A stretch of 64,000 nt of DNA from Antedon mediterranea (GCF_964355755.1 NC_092672.1:10598501-10662500), one strand, 5' to 3'; shown: positions 33,655-47,400, counted from the stretch's first letter. Notes: a model not told the origin generated them from the sequence alone. Numbers and translations: made by a program.

Positions 33655-35850
33655 TACAATATGTTTCACCAAAGAGATGCTTTAAAAGTCAAAGCTTATT
33701 TATAAACCAAAAACGATATTGACTTTAAAAACTACATTAAAATTAGAAACTCTGTTACTAAACTATGTCAAGATGCTAAAGCAATGTAGGCCTACTATAA
33801 ATATTTCTTAAATAACAACAAAGGTAATACTAACAAAATCTGGAATGGCCTGAAATATCTTCTAGGCTTCTAAATCTAATATTACCTTCCCTCCGTCTTT
33901 TTAAATTAATGGCTCTGATCATATAATTGCCGACTCTTTTAACTCTTTCCTCACTAACAATGCTGTTAAGCTTCTTCTCTTCTCTTCTTGACGCCTCTAA
34001 TTGTCCTGACCCGTCTTCTCATCTGTCATCTTGTAACTCGACTGTCTTTTTCTCTCAGCTGCATCATCGATGACAAGACTTTGTCCAAAGTGAATTAACT
34101 TATCAATTCCAATACGTCTACTGGGCCAGATATAATTGATGGTAAATTTCTTAAAGCTGCTTCTGCTATAATTGCTCCTCATCTTACCTTTACCGGCCTA
34201 TCTCTATCCATCCCATTTGCTCCAAAATTATTGAAAAATCTATTTCCCAACAAATCTATTCTTACCTTGACTCTAATAACTTAATATCTACCTCACAATC
34301 TGGATTCCCAGCATTCTACCCTTAAGCGTGGTTCCCACTAGCGACGCAACACAAGGACGTAATGCAACGCAAGTGAATTGACCAATCACAAGCGATGGCT
34401 TATTCGCTTGTGATTGCTAACTGTCTATAACTTTGCTTGTCTAGTTAAAACGCTTGCGTTGCGTTTACGTCCTTGCGTTACCTTCTAGTGGGAACCAAGC
34501 TTAAATGCTCTCACCAACACATATGATAACTGGCTTCACAATATCAATAACAAGACTCTTTACTGGCACTATCTTTATCGATCTCAAAAAAGCTTTCGAC
34601 ACTATTGACCATAATATTCTTCTTGCTAAATTACCCTACTATGGATTTTCTCTATCAACTATCTCTTGGTGTTCCGATCTTATTTTTTTAATCGCTCTCA
34701 AAAACATGTTCTCTCTGGTTTTCTTTCTACTGGAGTTCCTCAAGGCTCCACTCTTGGTCCTCTTCTCTTTTCCATCTACATTAACGACCTTTCATCTTCT
34801 CTAATCTCTAATAAAAACTCTAATCTACATGTTGACATGTGCTGACGATACCATCATCTACTATTCTAACTCCTCTTCTAAACAGAATCTTAATAATGCT
34901 CTAATTCATCTCTCTACCTGGCTAAAATCTAACAGACTGACACTAATATCGCAAAAACTAAATATATGCTCATTGGCACTTCTCAAAAACTTAAATCTAA
35001 CTCTATCACCCTAACTCTTAATGATTCTCCTATTCAATCTGTTACTTCTCACAAACACCTTGGAATCATAATTGACAATACTCTAACCTGGAAATCCTAC
35101 ATATCTTCCCTTTGTAAAAACTCTATTCTATTATCTATTTACTCAAACGTATACCTCTAAATTTACAAACAAATCTTCTCTTCATCTTCCTTTTGTACAA
35201 TTCACTTTACCGTTCTAGTCTTGACTACTGGTGCTCTGTCTGGGGTTCTAAACCTTCTTCTATAGCCTACTACTAAACTTTACAAAATTCAAAATAAAGC
35301 TATCCGTCTACTACTCGATCTATCTCCCACTACATCTCTCTCCTCATCACGTTTGCAGTGCTAAGAAGACTCTCCCCTTCCATGAATGATACCTCTTTCA
35401 GCTTGTATGTTTATCTTTCAAAGGTCTACATCACTACTCTGCTCCACTTACTCTGTCAGCTTTTAACTAAAGTCACTTCCAACGGCCGTATGAACACTTA
35501 TAGGCAAAATTACTAAAGAGATTTTTCTATCCCTCTTCCTTTTTTTAACTTCAATGCTCCTTCTTTCTTTAATTATCTACCTTTAAGCATTCGTAACTCT
35601 TACAATTTCTTCTCTTTCTCAGCTCTCCCCCCCCCCCCCACCTCTCTCTCTCTGATAGTATTTCTTAATTATCCTTCTTTCATAGTATAGGCCTACTGTA
35701 TATTTGTATATATATATATATATTTTTATATCTTTTGTTAATTTTGTATTTATATAGTTTATTTTATTTACTGTTTGTATTATTTGAATGATCAGCTGAT
35801 GCTGGATGGATCACCCTCATAAAATATTGTTCAAATAAAATAAATAAACA
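33655..35850 (+). pseudogene. Decayed non-LTR retrotransposon (Jockey/CR1-like LINE)
   Basis: Pieces of one reverse transcriptase appear in order but in different frames. A pre-RT region lies at ~33660-33870 (YIKIRNSVTKLCQDAK). The RT core at 34560-34640 has IFIDLKKAFDTIDHNILL, followed by GVPQGSTLGPLLF-like sequence (~34730) and a CADDTIIY motif (YADD-type) at 34835-34860. The region TLTLNDSPIQSV...HKHLGIIIDNTLTWK follows at 34990-35090. Numerous frameshifts and stops make it inactive. The 3' end has AATAAAATAAATAAA near 35835. A MITE is inserted at 34326-34500. Confidence 0.85.
34326..34500. mobile_element. 175-bp palindromic MITE inside the LINE, TTAA flanks
   Basis: Ends GCGTGGTTCCCACTAGCGAC and CTAGTGGGAACCAAGC, flanked on both sides by TTAA (34322-34325, 34501-34504), which is the piggyBac target duplication. 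Removing it joins the LINE reading frame at a single TTAA. Nearly identical internally to 49668-49839. Confidence 0.85.
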
Positions 35851-36733
35851 ACACAAATATTCGATTATTGCATTCTCTTTTGTGGCGTGATCATTCATCT
35901 GTTATTTAAATTTAATTCATTATACAGTAGGCCTCTGTATCCGTCACGGAATCCGTCATCATATTCTCGTTCTTATTCCCTGTCATTTGAATGGCCTAAG
36001 TTTTATTTTTCTCTCTACATTCTCTTTGTATTGTAGTAATTTAAAAACAAAAACTGCATTGCAGAATTTTGTTTACAGTACAGGAAATTGAGAAAAAACT
36101 ATCGAAATATCGCCCCCGTGGTTCGCCATTTTATAATTAATCAAAGAGTCACGTTACGTGTGTCGGATATATTTGTCTCATAAGATGAATCGGTAAAACC
36201 CCCTCTCCATAGAACTTGTTAATTACTTTTTATTTTAATTAGTTTAAAAATTAAGCAAGTTTAATTAAAATGTTTATTTTACTTAAATAATTTCAATTGT
36301 GCTTCAGTAAAAATCATTTAAACTTAAGTCGAATGTATTGCACTTAATTTGAATGAATTACACTTGAGTTGAACGTATTGGACTTAAGTGCAATGTATTC
36401 AACTTCGGTTTAATTTGGATGTAATGCTAAAACGGCTTGCCAGAACGCCGGCCTTTTCTTTAGTTGCGACAATCTATATACCGGCGAGTGAGGGCGAATG
36501 CTTCTATTATGACGCACTTCCGTAACAATTATGCAATGCAACAATTTCAGAGTGAGCATTGCTGCTTTTGACATTCCGACTTCTATCACATGACACACGG
36601 TCAGGTGATCTGAAGTTGTGCAAGTACGTACACAAGTTGTAAACAATTGTCAGACTTTACTTTACATTGGCTGCTGCGGTAAGGGCGAATACAGCTCAGC
36701 ATTTGTTAAAGAGAGAAATAAACTGATTTTGAA
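35851..36733. promoter_or_regulatory. 5' flank and probable promoter of SLC35F6
   Basis: No gene recognised. Contains a GC-richer patch with CGCCATTTTATAATTAATC at ~36124, where the CGCCATTTT core resembles a YY1-type site. A set of short inverted phrases around TTGAACTTAAGT (36290-36415) is also present. Promoter role inferred from position only. Confidence 0.3.
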
Positions 36734-39700
36734 ATGTCGTGGACCTCTTACCAGTATTCCTTGGCGGTGTTAATGTTAGTTACTGGTTCTATAAACACAA
36801 TTAGTACAAAGTAAGTATTATTAAACCGGTACGTACGTAGTAGGTAGTAGGCATTATAGTGTATATAGGCCTAGCCCTAGGCTGCCTACTACTAGCTAGC
36901 CAGCCTAGGCCTATTTTTATTGATGTAAAATCTAGCCGGCCGGCCCTTGTGTAATAATTTTTGGTGACTATCCTTACCAACCACACAGCAGAGGTACAAG
37001 GAGAGGGTAGAAGGAGGAAAGTCTGCTAACCGGACTAGCCTTACAGAACCTTTCAATTTAGGCTACATGATGGAACCGAACTTCCTTCTTATCTTAGTGC
37101 CAATATGATGATCAAATAATCACCTTCATTTTAATCTTTTAAAATGTATTGTTTTTGTATTAATTAAGGAAGATTGAAGGGTGGTGGAGGAAATGTGGTT
37201 GTTGGTTCTTTTACCTTTAAAAACCTAGCATTTTACTTTTTTTTATTTATCTCACTCCTGAGGATGATCAATTCAAAGCATATTGATCGAAACGTCGAGA
37301 AACTCAAGTTCTTTTCAGAACTAATACATGTGGTGTACCGCAAACTTTATACTGTATCAACAATCAAGAACTATACACATGTTTGTACTTAACACTATTA
37401 CATTGTACTATGTTTGAGTAATATGATCTTGTATATCATAGTTTTAAATTGAATTTGGTATTAATGTTATTGCAGTTTCAAAATGTATTTCCTATGTTTT
37501 AACATTTTTCATGGACAAATAAATATTATCAGTATCAGTACTAGAGATGGGTTTATAGCTGAAATTAACCGCACGGCCGATATGCATGGTGACCTATTTT
37601 AAATCTCTTTTCAATAGATGGGCTGATTTACTGACATCACCTGGAAGGAATGGAGATGATAGCAGAGCGTTTGACCATCCATTTCTACAAGTAAAGTATA
37701 CTTTATAAAGCAATTTTACCCTTTTTTATTTTTTGCTTTTGATGAAATATATGCAATTACAGTACTCTATTTGGGTTTTAAAAAGTTTGATAAACATCCA
37801 AAATCGAGGAACTCACCAGTTACAGGATGGATAAACTATTTTTTTCATTTGAGGCTTAGAGAGTGGAGTTGTAAAAGTCGTAATTTGAGACCCTGCAGAA
37901 GGTTAGGGTTGAACCCAGGGTTTGGGATTGGAAGGCAATATGTTAGCCACCGAGCTACAGCTTTGCTACTTTTGTGAGATTTTAAATATGAGCATAGTTC
38001 CAGGTGCCTGGGTATGAAATTTGACTAGTCGGATTATACTCGAGACGGATGGAATGTACCATTAGCCTAAATAGGTGTTAATGTGTTCAATCACCACTTC
38101 ATTACCTCCGCCAGAATCGTGAGAGATATGTAGTCGATCGCATGTGTTTGCCTGTCTGTTTGTTTGTTAGCAGTATTACTCAAAAACTAATTGCCAGATC
38201 TTTACCAAATTGAAACCACAAATAGATATGTGGTCAAGGACCACATATCTATTTTGGAGGCAATCCGGACCAGGATCCCAATTCTGGACCACTTTTTATA
38301 TCATTTTCTGACCATGCTAGTGTTAAAAGATAAGAGACAATTTCGCTATCTGGTACTGAGCAGTCTTAATGTAACAAGTAAACTGAAATTACATTTTGTC
38401 AAACTAATTGTCCAAAAAACTCATTTTTGTACAAGAGGCAAGAGTTATAATTTGTGATTTGTCATTTTAAAACATAGACCGCACCTGTTTGACAAATTAC
38501 TGTAGTTAATAATTGTTTATCAACTGGAACTACTGTTAATGTTAGTTGATACAAATAATGTTAATCTGTTACTATTTGCAGCATTTTTTTGGTATAATGT
38601 GTCATTGTTTATTTCATTCTGTAAAACTTACATCTTATTAATGTGATATGGGCCTGCATGGTTAATTAAGCACCACTGTCTTAGTGTCTTATTAAAATAT
38701 TATTATAATAATAAAAAATAATAATAATTAAAATACTATTAGTAATAAAAAATAATAATAATAATAAAATATAACTAGATTTAATTCGTCACTATGACGA
38801 ATTATAGGTTATATGCATTGATAATTAAAATAAAGATAATTTATTTTTAAAAGATATTTTGATTCATTGATTTTCTCAGATTCTTTAAATAATATATAAT
38901 ATATGATAGGACCTTGCTAACGCGAATACAATAGCCGGTATCACAATCCGATCAAAGATCCCTCTGCGTATAATGTCATAAACCACATTTGCTGTTACAT
39001 AATAATAAAGACATAAGTTATTTTTTATCTAGATTTCATTATAAATCATGTGTATAATATATACACTAAGAAATAAATTTGAACAAACAATACGGATAAT
39101 AAAAAAAAATTTTTATTTCGTTTCCCAGGGTGAGACTCGATCTCGGTACCTTGAGTGCCATAGACACGAGCACACACCACCGAGCCATACACAACTGACT
39201 AAAAATTGTAGAAAAATTCCTCCGTGTATTTACTATGCAGTAACCACTTTGGTGCAGATAGATTATTACATACCGCAATGAATTATAATTTTTTACTATG
39301 ATGACATCTCTAAAAATGTACAAAAATGATGCACTGTCAAACTATATACTTTTAACTTTAATATATGAACTTTTGAAGGAAGAAAGTTAATGTTAAGTTT
39401 GTTATTTTGGCCTAAGAAAATGTCATAATTTGTTTGATTGTCGAAATGAATTTTTTTAAATTTAATATGCAATTAATTATGGCTTAATCAACTTTTGTTC
39501 CCTTAGTTTAATAATAAATCATACATAAGATACATACACTTCAAGAAAATTAAATAAAAAATATGTGTTCCCGAGCATTCTGACGATCTATATTAATTTT
39601 AAAATTTAGCATATTTTCACCATTTTGTTAACTTATACGTGCGTAGCCAGTCACTTTTGACGTGCTCGTATAACGCAATTTTGAGTTGAAACCTGAATCA

Positions 39701-40184
39701 AATATGATGATATTATTAAAGAAAGATTGTAAAACAGAAATCGGGCAAAAAGAGTGCGCATTAACGTTTAACGCGCAGTGCGCGTGCAAAAATCTGCGCA
39801 CTCATGGCAATTTTTTAAACGCTTAAAATTGCCTGAAACGTACTCTAGTTTCATCGAAAATAAATTTTGACAATTTTGAACATTTTAAGCGCGCGTACGC
39901 AAGCGTTATATGCGCTACGCACGTAATTTTATTGCCATATGATGAAATATGACCTGAAATTTTTGAGTACCAAATTTTGTTTAATAGTGATTCATGCTTG
40001 TGAAGATATGATTACAAACGTGATTTCGTAAAATCGCGCGTAGACCGCGTAATTTTTGATTACGCATCGTGAAAATATAACCACATCGATTCCTGGCCAT
40101 GAAGAATATACTCTGAAAACTTGACTTAGCTAGATTAAACTGATGCCAAGATAATGCACGGACAAAATAGTGCTAAGGAAAGAA

Positions 40185-40219
<35 letters not shown>

Positions 40220-43200
40220 AGATTTTGACAGAATCAAGAGGTTATATGCATATCATGCATATAACCTAATTATTAGAAAAAATAAGAATGATAAAAAAGA
40301 TGATCCTCGACAGGAATTGAACCAGGGATCTCAAGTGTGAAAGCCCTGGAAAACAATTACACAAAACTCACATTCACAAGGTTATATAATTTATAGTTAG
40401 TACTAAAGACACAAACATTTTTTTTTTAATTCTGAGGAAATCATATGTAGGGGAATTATACTTTAATTCAAAATTGTGAAATTATTAAAATCTGGCATAA
40501 ATTTACATAATTAAGATAATTGTTAAGGAAAGAATAATGGAAAATAACGAAATATTATATTAATCGTTTTTTATGATATAAAATTTGATACAGTATTTTG
40601 TACTGTATGCAAATTCATATTCAATTTTTTTTCACAATTATTTTGCAATTATGATTGCTTTTTGTATTGTAATATCACATTTATATAGTGGAACACTAAA
40701 GCAATTTGAATGAATAATTGTTATGATCTATAAATACAGACACAGGTTGGAATGTTTGTAATATTTTATATTATATCTGTATTGGAACTTCAAAATCTGT
40801 TTCCCTAGAACAATCAGAATATTGTTATGGTAATTGTCCTGACTGGCCTTACTATTGAAATTGCATTATTAGAAACCAGTTACGTATAGGGCAAAGGTCC
40901 TGGTTTAGTATTCCTAAGGGGCCCTCCAACCCTGAGTAGTTACATTGGACTGCTCATGCTCTGGGGCTCTGGGGCCCTTAAGCTCTGGGGCATTTAAGCT
41001 CTGGGGCCCCTGGGTTTAGCCAATGAGCACTCATAGCATTATGCCACTGAACCAGACTTTGTCAAATAAACAAACAAAATTTAATGCAAAAACATCAAGT
41101 ATTGGAACAAGTTAATGACTGTTGTGTACTTGAAAATTGAAATAAAATAATATGTTACGATCTTCTTTCTTACCACCATAGGCATGTGGTATGTTCCTAG
41201 GAGAGATGGCATGCTTGGCAACATTTAAAATCATCTGGGCCTACAAAAAAAGGAAAGAAATTCCCTATGATGTCGGACCACAGACGTTTACACCCTTTGT
41301 AATGATGCCGCCAGCCCTTTGTGATATGTGTGGTACATCGATTATGTATGTTGGTATGTTAGGATTTTTTACTTACTTTACTCGAGTTATAATATTATTA
41401 TTTTTCTATCTTTTTGTCCACATTCATTATTTTATCAATGGAGTACTGCCATAGAAGAGAGGAACTTTTTTTATGGTATCGGAACATTTTAAACAGCAAC
41501 TTGTTGTATGTATTTGTATTGGGGTGTATAGCGCCACTCAAATATAATTGTCTGAAGGCAGTAAAACATTTGATAGAAAAATGAGAAAAAAGGAAACATG
41601 CTAACTGCCAATTTGAAGTACTGTATAAACTATAAAGGATACACCCTCATTACTAACCAGTATTCTTTAGGGTAACCTAAGTCAGTAGGGGCCTACAGGT
41701 TGAGTCTTGGTCATCTCGGACTAGTGTGCCTTCTAATCTAGTAAATTATTAGGTTATTGTCACAAAGATCAGTTTTTAGCTGGCAAATTCTAAACAAATA
41801 TATAGTAAAGTTCATATAGTAAAGGTTTCATAGTTAAAGGTTCCATAGTTAGAGATTTGCGCTTTTTTTGTCTCTCTCACTCTTCCTTCTCCCTCAGCCT
41901 ACAGTAATATTATAATTACCTTATGATTTTGTTTGTCTTTATAAGACTTGCTCCGGTCCTAACCTTGACTAATTTTGTCTTGAAGGCTTGACCCTAACTT
42001 ATGCATCAAGCTTCCAGATGTTAAGAGGTTCAGTCATCATCTTCACTGGCCTTCTCTCTGTTGCGTTCCTTGGAAGAAGACTTAGTTTTCATCACTGGGT
42101 TGGAATGTTTCTGGTTCTGGTGGGATTAGCATTAGTTGGTGTGGCTGACATCGTATTCAAGGAAGAAGATAGTAAAGACCTAAATAATATCATAACGGGT
42201 AAGGAATAAGGGAATTAAAATGACAATTAATTGAAACGATATATTGTTTGTGTAGGAAGTGCAGTAGCATAACGGCTATGAGCGCTCACTGGCTAAAAAC
42301 GAGGGAGAAAAAAACCACCTTGGAGCTTATGGGGGACCCTGAGCAGTGTCCAGACGATAAAGAAAGCATTAAAACCTGTCGAAAATGGCTAAAAATGCCC
42401 AAGACCTCCTTTATTGGAGGGATACTTAGACCTTTAGGCCTCTGTGTTACACCACTGAGGAAGTGCCAAAATGTTCATTATACATATCACAATCAGAACT
42501 GAAACAAGGGTTACACAAACAATTTACATTCTGTACGTAAGGTACATATAAAATGTAAACAACTTAATGTAAGAAATCACTTTAAAATATTAATCTATAT
42601 ACCATTATAAAATTTGCAGTATCAGTTTTCATACAATTTGTAATGAATAATTCAAATCTTATCTTGTTTTATTATTTATATCTTATTCTGTCTTTCATAA
42701 GAAGAATACAAATTTAAAAAGATGTTTCAATTGTGTTGTTTAGGTGATTTACTTATTATAATGGCTCAGGTTATCACTGCCATCCAGATGGTCATTGAAG
42801 AAAAGTTTCTTAGCAAGCACAAGATACCAGCATTACAAGCTGTAGGATGGGAAGGTATATTTTCATAAAGATTTGTTCTAACATATAAAATACACAATAC
42901 CCTTTACACTGTTGAGCTAAAAATAAACCTGTATCGTGTACGAATTACTTCCTTTTAACATCTCATATGAGAACTTGTATTCATTTTTATTTAAGCGCGG
43001 TTCCCACTAGCAAACGTAAAATAACCGACACAACGCAATTAAATGCCCTTCCAATAATCCTCCTGCGTGAAATTAAACCTGCTTGGTTGTCTTGGTTGTG
43101 TCAATGTTCGTTGCCAATGCCACGTATACTTTACTATGCGCTGTACTATTTTGCTTTTTTTGTTTGCCTAATATGTTGTTGCATGAAATATACCTGAATT

Positions 43201-43931
43201 TATTTCCTGCAGCACTGTTTTGTCGTCAGTTCCCACTTGTGATTCTGCAATACAGAATTTGTCGTCGCTACTTTGTGTCACTAATGGGAACCATGCTAAC
43301 ACAAGCTTGACACTCTATTGTATTGTTGTAAAAAGCAATTTAATTTTAGTAATTATTTCTATAAATGAAGTCTCACACTAACATTCTATATATCGACTTA
43401 TTCATTGCAGGCGTATTTGGCTTCTGCGTTCTGTCTGTTTTACTAGTTCCATTCTTTTATATCCATGTTGGTTCCTTGAGCACTTTACCAGAGCATCGGC
43501 TGGAGGATGCCATCGATGGTTTTATACAATTAGGAAATAATAAATTACTCATTGTAGCCACCTTGGGAAACATGATAAGTATTGCCTTCTTTAACTTCTC
43601 TGGAATCAGTGTTACCAAAGAAATGAGCGCCACCACAAGAATGGTGTTGGATAGCCTTCGAACAATCGTTATTTGGTGTTTCAGTCTAGCCGTTGGATGG
43701 GAAGATTTTAGCGGCATTGCTGGATTTTTGCAGTTACTCGGTTTTGTGATACTGATTTCCGGAACTTGTTTTTACAATAATGTTGTGTTCGTTCCCCTGT
43801 ACAATCGTTATAAAGAGAGAAGAAGTTTAAAAGCGGTATCCGTATCAAATGAAAAGGATCCATTAATCGCAGGTGAAGGGTCAATTCAGAATGCGTACAC
43901 TACCAGTGATGACAGGTATCCAAAAATTTAA
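36734..43931 (+). CDS. SLC35F6: SLC35F6 (C2orf18/ANT2BP-like) membrane protein
   Basis: Six exons: 36734-36810, 37618-37690, 41182-41353, 41986-42198, 42744-42854 and 43411-43931; 1167 nt, 388 aa, slightly longer than the human protein (~371 aa). Family-specific blocks in order: LMLVTGSINTIST, PPALCDMCGTSIMYVG, ASSFQMLRGSVIIFTGLLSV (sugar/nucleotide-transporter EamA fold), GDLLIIMAQVITAIQMVIEE, and GISVTKEMSATTRMVLDSLR. About ten membrane helices are expected. In mammals it is found in mitochondria and lysosomes and binds adenine nucleotide translocase 2; transport substrate unknown. All introns are GT/AG, with phases 2, 0, 1, 1, 1. The C-terminal tail carries an acidic dileucine-like KDPLIAG. 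Introns 2 and the 3' flank hold oppositely oriented Helitron-like copies. Confidence 0.95.
37771..37985 (-). mobile_element. tRNA-derived SINE copy
   Basis: Matches 48570-48730 (shared TTACAGGATGGATAAA, GGATTGGAAGGCAA and AGCTACAGCT). Read on the minus strand it has a tRNA-like head with boxes A and B. Located in SLC35F6 intron 2. Confidence 0.65.
38697..38772. repeat. AAT-rich microsatellite
   Basis: Imperfect ATA/AAT run just outside the Helitron-like terminus. Confidence 0.8.
38775..40277 (-). mobile_element. Helitron-like element, copy B
   Basis: Reverse orientation. The 3' end at 38775 (CTAG) is preceded inward by hairpin ATTCGTC/GACGAAT. The 5' end at 40277 reads TCTAATAATTAGGTTATATG on the minus strand, matching copy A's start. 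T flanks both ends, as for Helentron insertion. Subterminal GGTTATATGCAT is present at both ends. Contains the same internal tRNA-like block (39120-39190) as copies A and C and an (AATA)n run at 40180-40217. Confidence 0.65.
40180..40217. repeat. (AATA)n microsatellite
   Basis: About nine perfect AAATA/AATA repeats within Helitron-like copy B. Confidence 0.9.
40900..41050 (-). mobile_element. Short interspersed repeat, GGGGCCC-rich
   Basis: Shares CCAATGAGCACTCATAGCAT with related copies at 42255-42480 (opposite orientation) and 47560-47690. Includes three tandem phrases AAGCTCTGGGGC. Confidence 0.5.
42255..42480 (+). mobile_element. Short interspersed repeat copy in SLC35F6 intron
   Basis: GCAGTAGCATAACGGCTATG at the left and GTGTTACACCACTGAGG at the right, the same family as 40900-41050 reversed. 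The 84-aa ORF across it is therefore a repeat artefact. Confidence 0.5.
42995..43296. mobile_element. Longer member of the GCTTGGTTCCCAC MITE family
   Basis: Starts GCGCGGTTCCCACTAGC after TTAA and ends AATGGGAACCATGC. ~300 bp in SLC35F6 intron 5, with an interior different from the 175-bp copies. Confidence 0.6.
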
Positions 43932-44639
43932 GTTGAATTTAGCAAAATTAATTTAGTACTGCCCTAATACTTAATGCTTGCCAACTATTTCTAAGGTCCT
44001 GGTTCAATCCTCACTGATATTGATTTTTCTCACACAACAAACAACTTCTTCATATTTGTATTAATTTATTTCTTATTTTATCATAGTTATGATTAAAGTA
44101 TACTTTTGCAATCTGATGGTAGCTACGTTCCACTCTACTAAACATATCCTGCAGTATATATAGTTTCTTGCAATAACCAAACTTGCTTTTTCTTTTGTAT
44201 AATGTTTAACTCTATGTTTAAACAGTACAGTACTTACAGTATTTATTTTTTTGTAGTATATAATATAAAAATATAATATATATATAATATAAACCTAAAT
44301 AAAAATACTAAAAAAACAATGTAATATAATATATATAATGGATAAATGTCACTTGGTTAATGTCACCTTGCATTGTATTCATATTAGGTAATCAGAGCTG
44401 ATGACAGAGAAGGTAATTTGCATAACAATAGCTACTTTTACAAATTGGTTTTTTCTATCTATCAACTTTTCATATTCTTCGTATAAAAAAACACTAAGAT
44501 CGTTCAGGGGCATCAAATTAAAACAGAAATTTGAATTTCTAATTTAAAAATTGACAAACACTTCCTCATTTTGCATGGGTACATAGTGTGTACAGTACAT
44601 CAAATTGTGTCGCAACCAGTGATACAAATCTATTACTAA

Positions 44640-45634
44640 TGCTTGATGACTATCGGATTGGGCATCGAATCCATAGAGAAAAACCATCTAGTCTTTTCTT
44701 ACAGATTTAAAAGTTTTTCTTTAAAAGATTTCTGTTTTACAACCTTTCTTTAGCAAATTTTATTCACTTTTCAACTTGAAACCATGTCAAAAGAGACAGG
44801 CTATGCACATGTAGGCTGAAAAAATGGTAAAAACATGCTTATGATTTTTTTAATTAATAATAGAGATCGTTAGAATGCTTGGTGAACCCTATTTTTCATT
44901 TCATTTTCTTAAAGTATATATATCATATGTATGATTTATTATGAAATTAGGAGAAAAAAAAGTTGATTGCATAATCATTAATTGCATGTTAAACAACATT
45001 TTTTTAATTTCGACAATAAAAAAAACCAATGACATTTTCTTGGGACGAAATGAACAAACTTAACATTGACCTATCTTCTTTAAAATTGTCATATTAAATT
45101 TGAAAGTATATACTTTGATAGTGCATCATTTAAAAAAAAAATTAGATATTATCATAGTACAAAATTATGATTCATTTCGGTATGTAATAATCTATCTGCA
45201 TTAAAGTGGTTACTGCATAGTAAATACACAGAGGAATCTTTCTTCAACTTTTATTCAAGTGTGTATGGCTCGGTGGTCTATAGCATTCGAGGTACTGAGA
45301 TCGAATCTCACCTTGGGAAACGAAACGAAATAAGATTTTATTTGTCATAATCATAATGTATAAATTTTACACATGATTTATAATGAAATCTACTAAAAAA
45401 AAGTAACTTTTGTCTTTATTATTATGTAACAAGGGTGGTTTATGACATACGTGGCGTGATCTTTGATACTGGCTATTGTATTTGTTTTACCAAGATCCTA
45501 TCTTTCATATTAGACATAACAAAAGATTCTGACAAATGCAATCAATCAATTTGTATATCTTTTAAAAAATCAATTATCTTTATTTAATCAATGCATATAA
45601 CCTATGATTCGTCATAGTGACGAATTGAATCTAG
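44640..45634 (+). mobile_element. Helitron-like element, copy C (5' truncated)
   Basis: The 3' end has hairpin ATTCGTC/GACGAAT and CTAG at 45631-45634 followed by T. The internal tRNA-like block GTATGGCTCGGTGGTCTATA with GAGATCGAATCTCACC (45265-45320) and flanks match copy B in reverse. The 5' boundary is unclear; no TC terminus or 5' subterminal repeat was seen. Confidence 0.6.
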
Positions 45635-47319
45635 TTAATCATATTGTTTCAGACTCAATATACATATCAAATAACTACACATATAAACATTATAATGCAG
45701 TAAATGATAAAATGTAATTGTATTCCTCATCTTTCAACTATAGTGTCGTCTTTCAATTAAATGGTGCCTTAAATCAAATCATACAGTTGTGACCTATGAA
45801 TAAGTTGTTGCAATGATAATGTTAAATATGTTGTGCTTCAGTAGGCCTATATTATACCTGTACATTATTTTATTACAACACGTCAGTATTTGATATTATT
45901 ATTGTAACATGCCAAATAAAAAAAAAAATGTTTAGTTTCATGTTCAACAGTTCAATTTTAATTAATTCAATAATAATTAGGTGTTCTGCACCCCTCCCCA
46001 TCCACCTTTCCTTTCCTCCAAAAAAATCAAAGAATCCGGGTCGGCCAAGCTCATGTTGATACCGTCAATAACTGCTGTAATTGCCAATATATGACCTCAT
46101 CAAAGTAAATCCCTGTTTGTAAAACTAACTATTTTATTCTTAGTACGTTACCATAAGTTAGGTAAATGCTGCACCGTATATATCATATTAATTTGTTTTG
46201 TTTTATTCGATAATGTAAATGTTTGTTTGTGTTATTTTATACATTGTTTATAATTCAGTGTTGCAAAGTTACAATGTTTTTATATTGATGAAATTATTTT
46301 ATATTGTACTACAATAGTATTTTGTATAAATGGTACAATTACCACCACCAAAATATTATTTTGTATTGAATGTTATTAGAAGGTAATTTATGTATATTTG
46401 AAAAATCTAATTCTTGGATGAATTAAAGTATGATATATTTTTTAACAATTGTCAAATTATTTTAGGTTTTTTTATTATCAAAATCTGTAATTATAACAAC
46501 AAATCAAAATGTATATTTTAATAAAAAGGAATTTGTTTTGGAATCTTAGTGTTTCATCCACAAAAATAATTTTAGTTACAATAAGTGAGATGGGGGAGGG
46601 GGTGTTAAGTGATGGTGTTATATAAATCAATTCTATATTATTATTTTTTATTATATTTAAAAGATTCAAATGATAATGTGATTTTTGTACTGACTCTATT
46701 GTATTTGATGATCCGATTGTATATAATTATTTAATAGAATATATATATAGGCCTACGCCTACTTTTATAATACTTATAACTTATAGTCAGTTCTTCCAAA
46801 ATGAGACCAAATTCATTTAAATACAAATTGTTTTTTTATTTTTTGAGAATTGACTGTAGCAACTTTTTTGTCCATTTTGTTAATAATATTTAACCCACTG
46901 TGTAATAGAAAAATGCAATTTTATATTGAATAAACAAATGAATTTATTTATCCATTGTTAATACCAAAATGATCATTGTTGAATCAACTGCGATGCTTAC
47001 AGTGATATCAATGATGCATGTTATGTAGTACTGTATATATGCTAGCCTCATCAAATTTTATAATATTAAATCCTATCACCGGATGATCCTATAGTGTAAT
47101 AGAAGTTGTTCTGATGCATGTTAAGCTATAAACTTATTTAATTAGTTGATTTTGTGTTGTATTTGTTGAATAAAAACACTTTTGAAACTTTGATTTGATT
47201 TTGATAACTTTATTGTACAATTACATGCATGCATGCTATTTCAAAAGGATCTAGGAAAAGCTGCAAGCAGAAGCTAGTCAAAGTCTTTATGAAAGGTACA
47301 TTAAAGTTGACAATGCTTT

Positions 47320-47400
47320 AAAGATGTATTGTCCCCCAAAAACATGAAAAAAAGAAGATTAATTAAATCAGACTTTAAATAGATTATTTTGTAGTTTAAT
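47320..47400 (+). mobile_element. MITE end (AAAGATGTATTGTCCC)
   Basis: AAAGATGTATTGTCCCCCAA and AAGAAGATTAAT match the left end of 55220-55503. The right end was not found. Confidence 0.5.

Noticed and set aside
42248-42502. 84-aa ORF in SLC35F6 intron 4
   Set aside because: Lies in a dispersed repeat whose other copies (40900, 47560) do not conserve the frame.
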